Part shown: positions 33,529-38,354 of the stretch, in pieces
Position numbering within the stretch: position 1 is the first letter of the stretch
Layout of the letters: each line of letters starts with the position of its first letter
From: Halobacteriovoraceae bacterium
Lineage (GTDB): Bacteria; Bdellovibrionota; Bacteriovoracia; Bacteriovoracales; Bacteriovoracaceae
Length of the DNA stretch: 38,354 bases
Reading direction: 5' to 3'
Assembly: GCA_002715375.1 (NCBI GenBank)
Contig: PAZA01000095.1
Location: forward strand, 1-38,354
The notes under the pieces: generated by a model
What the model saw: only the letters and a program-made list of their open reading frames with translations
What the model was told of the DNA's origin: nothing
Databases searched by the model: none
Program-made: the position numbers and the translations under genes

Positions 33529-34284
33529 ATGGAATTAGAAAACCTAAATTGCTTTTTAATTAGAGGCCTAGGCAGAGAAGTCCGTCACTGGGGTAAGTTC
33601 AAGAGACTTATGGAAAAAGAGTGTTCTCTTCTACATTGCTTAGAGTTACCTGGGTTCGGAGAAAAGGTCGATGAGATATCTCCAAAAACTATTAGAGGCT
33701 GTGTCGAAAAATTAAGGAAAGAGTACCTTGAAGTTAAAGAAGAGCATGGTAAAGATAATGAATCTATTTTATGTTCAATTTCTTTAGGGGGAATGATTGC
33801 TTTGGATTGGATGAGCGCATTTCCTGAGGATTTTAAGAGTGGAATTGTTATGAACACAAGTGCTGGAAATGTTTCTTCTTTCTTAAGAAGGATAAAAGTT
33901 GAAGGTATTTTAAACCTGGCAAAAGCGATTAAAGAAAATAATAAAAGAGAAAGAGAAAGAAATACATTCCGTTTGGTCTCAAATAGAAGGGTAGATGAAA
34001 AAATTGTAGATGAATGGGGTTATTATGCGGAAGAAATAGCGCCAGATAAAAAAAACTTTTTCCGTCAATTGAAAGCCGCTTTTTCATTTAAGGTGTCTGA
34101 AAATATCGACGTACCAATTCTTTTTCTGGCCTCGAAAAGGGATAGAATGGTCGATTTCAAATGTTCTGAGGATTTGGCCGTTCTTTTGAATGCTTCAATT
34201 GAGTATAATCTAGATGCAGGTCACGATATGACTTTGGATGATCCTAATTGGGTTATAAATAAAATGAAGAATTTTGACTCATAA
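33529..34284 (+). CDS. Alpha/beta-hydrolase fold protein
   Basis: A 251-residue cytoplasmic hydrolase. The RGLGREVRHWG segment (12-22) occupies the oxyanion HGxG position. The nucleophile elbow is SISLGG with S85, where the first Gly of the usual GxSxG is replaced by S83. Asp205 in SKRDRMVD and His232 in DAGHDMTLDDP complete a plausible triad. LELPGFG (38-44) is the common early motif. The residues between 115 and 190 form a charged helical cap. Substrate unknown; esterase, lipase or thioesterase are all possible. AAGGA precedes the ATG. It lies 81 bp after the small exported-protein gene. Confidence 0.8.
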   Translation: MELENLNCFLIRGLGREVRHWGKFKRLMEKECSLLHCLELPGFGEKVDEISPKTIRGCVEKLRKEYLEVKEEHGKDNESILCSISLGGMIALDWMSAFPEDFKSGIVMNTSAGNVSSFLRRIKVEGILNLAKAIKENNKRERERNTFRLVSNRRVDEKIVDEWGYYAEEIAPDKKNFFRQLKAAFSFKVSENIDVPILFLASKRDRMVDFKCSEDLAVLLNASIEYNLDAGHDMTLDDPNWVINKMKNFDS

Positions 34285-34535
34285 TTAAGATACTTTGCTT
34301 AGATCCTTCATTTTAAACCTGATAAAAAGAGTAAGAACAGGCCTGAAAAAATCAAAACCTCATTGTTTTTTTTATTGGATGTAAGAGTTTTTCAACTTTT
34401 ATTTTTTTAACTTTAAGATCATTTAAAAAAGTTTATTGGATGAAAAGGAGATTCGGGTTAAGGTTAAAAAAGTTAAGGGTTTTTGTTTTAAATCTTTTCC
34501 ATTTTAAAAATCAATAAGATAAAAAAGGAATGAAT

Positions 34536-35474
34536 ATGAGATTCATATTACTTTGCCTGTTACTTGTCCCTTCATTTGTTCAAAGTGAAACTTATAAAGG
34601 TAGCCAATTTTCAAAAGTCTGGAAAGCAATCAAAAGTGATCGGTATAAAGGAGACCTTCCTCATAAAAAGGTTCGGGCCTTAGATTTTGGTTTTTTGGCC
34701 AAGCACATTATTAAAGACTCAAAAAGGGTCGTAACAGATAAAAGTGACTTTAAAAAAGACTTTAAAAAAAGAATACATGCCAATGGAGTGTGCTTAAAAG
34801 GTACTTGGAATATAACTAAAAGCACTAAGTTTACGGGTCTTTTTAAAAAAGGAACCGAAGCATTAATAATTGCAAGGGCTTCTGTTTCCTTAAGTACAGT
34901 TACAAACCTTAGTAAAGATGTAAGGTTTTTAGGAATGGCCGGAAAGGTCTATCCAACAAAAAATGAAAAATCTATGAAATATTTGAAAACAGCAAACTTC
35001 CTTTTAATAGAAGATTTTGGTGGAAGTCGAACCCAATCATTTCTGGAGGCCACTCTTTCAAATAACCCTAAGCAGACAATTCATAAGGAATTACGAACTC
35101 TGGCAAAAGGTCCTGTTGCGCTTTCTTTAAAAGTTGCTTTTGATAAGGCCGATAAAAATGGAGATATAAGGCAACTTTATCAGTTTTCTGAAATGGGATT
35201 AAGTGATGCTAAAAAAGCAATTACTCCTAAATATTTAGAGTTAAAGGGAAGGAAAAGAGATGTTAAGCGGATCCCTGATTTTAGACATGAACTAAATATA
35301 GAAAATTATAGGAATGGTATTCACTATGATATTTTTATCACAAATGATGATAAGAAGAAAAAGTGGTTGAAAGTTGGTTATATTCACTTTGATGATAGTG
35401 TAGCATCAAGAAGTTGTGATAGAAGACTTCACTTTTATCATCCAATATGGAGAGAAGATGTAAATCATGGATGA
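34536..35474 (+). CDS. Exported catalase-like protein
   Basis: A 312-residue protein with signal peptide MRFILLCLLLVPSFVQS; I chose the second ATG because AAAGGA is six bases ahead of it and touches the first. The blocks RIHANGVCLKGTW (79-91), LFKKGTEALIIARASVS (102-118), DVRFLGMAGKVYP (128-140) and NFLLIED (154-160) follow the order of the catalase core: RVVHARGxxxKG, GKxTPVFVRFSTV, DPRGFAxKFYT, PVFFIRD. H81 would be the distal His and R114 the conserved Arg. The catalytic Asn before PVFFIRD appears to be Lys or Thr, and I find no clear proximal Tyr motif. It may bind heme without normal catalase activity. Family assignment is by motif order and needs a structure comparison. Confidence 0.5.
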   Translation: MRFILLCLLLVPSFVQSETYKGSQFSKVWKAIKSDRYKGDLPHKKVRALDFGFLAKHIIKDSKRVVTDKSDFKKDFKKRIHANGVCLKGTWNITKSTKFTGLFKKGTEALIIARASVSLSTVTNLSKDVRFLGMAGKVYPTKNEKSMKYLKTANFLLIEDFGGSRTQSFLEATLSNNPKQTIHKELRTLAKGPVALSLKVAFDKADKNGDIRQLYQFSEMGLSDAKKAITPKYLELKGRKRDVKRIPDFRHELNIENYRNGIHYDIFITNDDKKKKWLKVGYIHFDDSVASRSCDRRLHFYHPIWREDVNHG

Positions 35475-35494
35475 TAATGAAAATTATCATCCAT
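35467..35494. other. Perfect 12-bp hairpin with GAAA loop at a 3' end
   Basis: ATGGATGATAAT and ATTATCATCCAT flank a GAAA loop and include the stop codon of the catalase-like gene. No T-run follows on either strand, so it is not a standard intrinsic terminator. It may protect the mRNA 3' end or help Rho-independent pausing. Confidence 0.6.
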
Positions 35495-35861
35495 AGAAAA
35501 AATTAAAAATAAATTAAAATTTATTCACTTTTCCCTTTATTTAAAATTAAAGAAAAGAAGTGATCTATAACCTTTATTTAAAAATATAATGTTACAAGCT
35601 ATTTGTTTATAAGTTTTCTAATTCTTTTTGCAGGCTTTTTTGGTCCCTAAATAACCTTTTTTAATTTGACCTATTGCCAAGCATTTAATTTAACAAACCT
35701 TTAAATGACTTTTAACTTCATATAAATTTTTTAATTAAACGAAACTTGTTTTAGGTAGTTCAATTACTTTTTAAATATAAAAAAAGAAAAAATAAGTGTC
35801 TCGTAGGGCGATAATTAGGACTACAATTAACTTACCTGAAAACCTTTCGAGAGGCATTATT
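35495..35861. other. AT-rich intergenic stretch, no gene seen
   Basis: About 370 bp of very AT-rich DNA with many short A and T runs. A TATAAT occurs at 35585-35590 without a good -35 partner. A GTG at 35796 could extend the downstream gene, but no ribosome site supports it. I see no RNA gene, repeat array or conserved motif. Confidence 0.5.
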
Positions 35862-36323
35862 ATGAGTTCAAAAATAACGTTTATTTGGAAAGAAGAAAAC
35901 TCAGAAGATTCTGATTTGGTTAAGTCATTTGTTCATGCTGTGTCAAAGGGGATCGAGCTTACTATATCTGACGAGGATATTAAAATAGAGGTGGCACAGA
36001 GTGATCGATTAATTGATTTTAGTATTCTTGTTATGATTGAGAAAAGGTTAGATGAATTAAAGGGAGAGGCCACGTTGAAAAAGTGGAATACTTTAGAGCC
36101 GGCCCATGAAGGAGTTGATAATTCAAAAATATTTTTAGACCCTGATAACCAGGTAAAGTTAGAAATGTTTTATGATGAAAAAGAAAAGGATTTATCAATT
36201 TTTTCTTACCTTCATTTTTATAAGCCCACTGAAGATTCAGAAAGTAAAAGAATAAAATTAGAGGTTGAAGGGAAAGCTCTCGGGGAGGCCCTTTCAAAAG
36301 GAATGATATTCCTTAAAGAATAA
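35862..36323 (+). CDS. Hypothetical acidic protein, 153 residues
   Basis: The protein begins MSSKITFIWKEE at an ATG with GAGAGG seven bases ahead. The longer frame from GTG 35796 lacks such a site and adds 22 unrelated residues. It is rich in Glu, Asp and Lys, has no signal peptide or membrane segment, and alternates strands (about 2-8, 41-46, 111-117, 123-132) with helices (about 17-30 and 139-150), which suggests a small alpha/beta cytosolic fold. I recognise no family. It converges on the patatin gene with only 5 bp between the two stop codons. Confidence 0.6.
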   Translation: MSSKITFIWKEENSEDSDLVKSFVHAVSKGIELTISDEDIKIEVAQSDRLIDFSILVMIEKRLDELKGEATLKKWNTLEPAHEGVDNSKIFLDPDNQVKLEMFYDEKEKDLSIFSYLHFYKPTEDSESKRIKLEVEGKALGEALSKGMIFLKE

Positions 36324-36328
36324 ATAAT

Positions 36329-37822
36329 TTAGCTTCGGGATTTTAAATTTTTTTCAAGTTTTAAAAGCTCGTTTAGAAAATGATCTCTTCCGTTTCTTAT
36401 GATATAAGGTATTTCCTGGGTATTTAGAAAAGCATTCTTATTCAATACTAGATCTAACCCCAGGATATCAACATCAGGGTTCGATTTTAAATCTTCGAGT
36501 GTCCTCTCAATTTTATTATCTAAAGACTTGTCCACCAAAAGTAACTTTTTATAAATAAAGGTTAAGTTTCTTTTTGTAAAAAAGTGTGAAATGGCCTTTG
36601 ATTCCCTTAGTCTTGAATTTAAATTAATGTAAAATATTTTTAATTTCTTTTTATTTGGTTTATTCTTCTTTTCGGCCATAAACTTTTTAAATGGTAGGAC
36701 TAAAGGAATTTCTTCACTTAATGCCCCGTCAAAAAAAGTATATTTACCCTCTGAACAATTTTTAACAATTGGCTTCATAATTAAAGGTATGCTAGAGGAA
36801 GCACATATTGATTCAAAAGGCTCTGCTTCTTTAAGAAATTTTTGACATTCGGGTGATATCCATTTCCCTTCAGTGAGTGCCATCATTTCTTTTTGAAAAG
36901 GTGTACTAACAAGTGCAAAAAAGGGGATATGATTTAATTTAATATTTTCTTTTTTCTCAATTCTTTCTTTCTCATTTTCAAAGGCCAACTGAAGGGTTTT
37001 TTGAAGTTCTACAATACCTATAAATTCATTTAATTTTTTGCCCTTAATTTGTTTTGTAAAGGTTTTAAATGAATCAAACATATTACCCTTTATAACAAAG
37101 TCTTCATGTCTTTCATTGTAAAAATCAAAGCAAATTTTCTCAATAAATAAAGGCGGGATTCCATAGGCATAGTATCCTCCAATTATGGAACCACCAGAAC
37201 ACCCCCAAAGTTCGTCAATGTTTTTTCTTATATCGAGAAAATCAAATATTTTAAGAACTGTAGGTATAGCGTGTGCTCGTAGCCCACCTCCCCCTAAACT
37301 CAAAATAACTGTTGCATTCTCATCTTTAAACCAATTTTTTAAGTGAGAAAAACTATCTTCAAATTTTATTTTCTTGAAACGATCCTCATCAAGATGAATT
37401 TTCCAAAAGTAATTCCTTGATCCTTTTAATATATCGAAACAGAAAATATGATTATCTATCTTTTTTAACTCTTTTGAATAACTGTTTAACTTAATATCTC
37501 TTCCGAGGTATTCTAATTGAACCTTTTTATTAGTATCTAAAAATAGATAAAGTTCCTGAAGGGTATTACTTGGTATTGGGTCATGAAGATATGACTTTAG
37601 AGAATAGTAAATATTTTTTTTTAGATCTTCTTTACGCTCATTTTGTAAAAAAGCCTCTTTGAAAAAAGCCTTTTTAAATGAATTGGGTCTCTTTTTAATT
37701 TCATGATAAGTATTTTCACTAAATTGATAGACATCCCCTTTATTAAAAAGAAAAGGATCGATATCTCGATTTTGATTCAGAAAACCTTCCATTAGGTTTC
37801 TTGCCATTTTAAAATACTTCAT
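36329..37822 (-). CDS. Patatin-like phospholipase with long N-terminal region
   Basis: A 497-residue protein. The patatin core starts near residue 170: the oxyanion loop SLGGGGLRAHA (175-185), the nucleophile motif GCSGG (207-211, S209) and the dyad aspartate in DGA (365-367, D365). These are all catalytic parts of the Ser-Asp dyad that hydrolyses acyl esters of phospholipids. The first 170 residues are charged, match no domain I know, and contain no signal peptide, so the protein is probably cytoplasmic unless exported in an unusual way. The C-terminal 100 residues are Lys-rich. Neighbours give no pathway. Phospholipase activity is expected from the motifs; the biological target is unknown. 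Confidence 0.85.
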   Translation of the reverse strand: MKYFKMARNLMEGFLNQNRDIDPFLFNKGDVYQFSENTYHEIKKRPNSFKKAFFKEAFLQNERKEDLKKNIYYSLKSYLHDPIPSNTLQELYLFLDTNKKVQLEYLGRDIKLNSYSKELKKIDNHIFCFDILKGSRNYFWKIHLDEDRFKKIKFEDSFSHLKNWFKDENATVILSLGGGGLRAHAIPTVLKIFDFLDIRKNIDELWGCSGGSIIGGYYAYGIPPLFIEKICFDFYNERHEDFVIKGNMFDSFKTFTKQIKGKKLNEFIGIVELQKTLQLAFENEKERIEKKENIKLNHIPFFALVSTPFQKEMMALTEGKWISPECQKFLKEAEPFESICASSSIPLIMKPIVKNCSEGKYTFFDGALSEEIPLVLPFKKFMAEKKNKPNKKKLKIFYINLNSRLRESKAISHFFTKRNLTFIYKKLLLVDKSLDNKIERTLEDLKSNPDVDILGLDLVLNKNAFLNTQEIPYIIRNGRDHFLNELLKLEKNLKSRS

Positions 37823-37897
37823 TTGATTTAAGTTCGGAATAACATATCTAAAATGTAGAGCTAGGATATTCTTTTATTTCTGTGGGTAGAATAGTTC

Positions 37898-38311
37898 TTA
37901 TTCCAGATTTTTATCATTGGAAAAGTAGTATTGAGAAAAAATAATGGCCAGAAGTATATCCGAACTAAAAATCGGCCAGTTTTCTCTTTCTAAACTCATG
38001 CCAATAAGAAGCATAAACAGGCATAAAAGCCCAATGAAACCTCTTCTTTTCCAGTTGATTAGTTCATAGGTAAAAAAGCAGAGTCCTCCGTCAATAAGGA
38101 GAAAAATAAGGTGTTTCCAAATAGATTGGTCAAGAAACTCTTTGTAAGATGGTCCCAAGAAATTGAGTATCATATTTGGGTCAAGAAAGTGGAAGATAAT
38201 TCCTGGAATATAAAGGAAAAAAATAGTCGCATGGAGAATTAAACCTGACCATAAGAGGAAAGTTATGTCAATTCTTCTTTTTGGTAAGTTTTCAGCACTT
38301 TCTGAAGACAT
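37898..38311 (-). CDS. Small multi-pass membrane protein
   Basis: A 137-residue protein with a charged N-terminus and about four hydrophobic helices (near 16-42, 66-82, 90-106 and 114-128). The PNMILNFLGPSYKEFLDQS segment between the first two helices is probably an extracytoplasmic loop. No family or catalytic motif is recognised. It is the first gene of the minus strand at the right edge, 75 bp upstream of the patatin gene, and the two may be cotranscribed. Confidence 0.65.
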   Translation of the reverse strand: MSSESAENLPKRRIDITFLLWSGLILHATIFFLYIPGIIFHFLDPNMILNFLGPSYKEFLDQSIWKHLIFLLIDGGLCFFTYELINWKRRGFIGLLCLFMLLIGMSLERENWPIFSSDILLAIIFSQYYFSNDKNLE

Positions 38312-38354
38312 TTTTGATCTCCCTTTTCGCTTTATTTTATATGAAATAAAAAAA

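Noticed and set aside
35796-35861. GTG extension of the 153-residue hypothetical protein
   Set aside because: No ribosome site before the GTG, whereas GAGAGG fits the ATG at 35862.
1-38354. CRISPR arrays, tRNA or rRNA genes, insertion sequences, prophage
   Set aside because: No regularly spaced repeats, cloverleaf-like sequences, transposase or phage proteins were seen on either strand.

Overview
The window is an AT-rich, gene-dense bacterial chromosome segment with short Shine-Dalgarno sites of the AAGGA/GGAGG kind and no tRNA, rRNA, transposase, phage gene or CRISPR array that I can see. Gene content fits a Gram-negative, outer-membrane-bearing bacterium: exported beta-barrel-like proteins, an RND pump and a lipoprotein. 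Base composition, protein style and the mix of enzyme subtypes remind me of the Bdellovibrionota, perhaps the Bacteriovorax/Halobacteriovorax group. That assignment is an inference; no marker gene here proves it.

The left half (about 1-21.3 kb) is an amino-acid biosynthesis island. On the minus strand, a newly read 43-codon leader peptide rich in Leu and Ile codons and a terminator hairpin precede ilvB-ilvN-ilvC-ilvE-leuA-leuC-leuD-leuB-cimA. These nine genes are packed with overlaps or gaps of at most 14 bp. Together with the divergent ilvD they give complete valine and leucine routes and isoleucine from pyruvate plus acetyl-CoA through citramalate; no threonine deaminase is present. After a 115-bp gap with a likely promoter comes a tyrosine-directed trio: a DAHP synthase/chorismate mutase fusion, an aminotransferase and a short arogenate-dehydrogenase-like TyrA. 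ilvD is followed convergently by a LysR regulator, which is divergent from thrA-thrB-thrC (aspartate to threonine). The LysR/thrA gap holds an ACTTAT-N7-ATAAGT inverted repeat and a 12-mer also found before aroF.

The middle (21.3-30.8 kb) is mixed: an acyl-CoA-oxidase-like flavoprotein with a Lys-rich tail, an exported START-domain protein paired with an MscS channel, an exported protein that resembles MACPF pore-forming proteins, a tail-anchored thioredoxin, a two-CBS-domain protein and an orphan RND permease.

The right end (30.8-38.4 kb) is accessory in character and less recognisable. It holds a 41-residue lipoprotein, two exported beta-barrel-like proteins whose start codons diverge only 27 bp apart, a small exported protein, an alpha/beta hydrolase, an exported catalase-like protein that seems to lack the catalytic Asn, a small acidic protein, a patatin phospholipase with a long N-terminal extension, and a small membrane protein. 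Across the window the tetranucleotide GGCC is far more common than base composition predicts.
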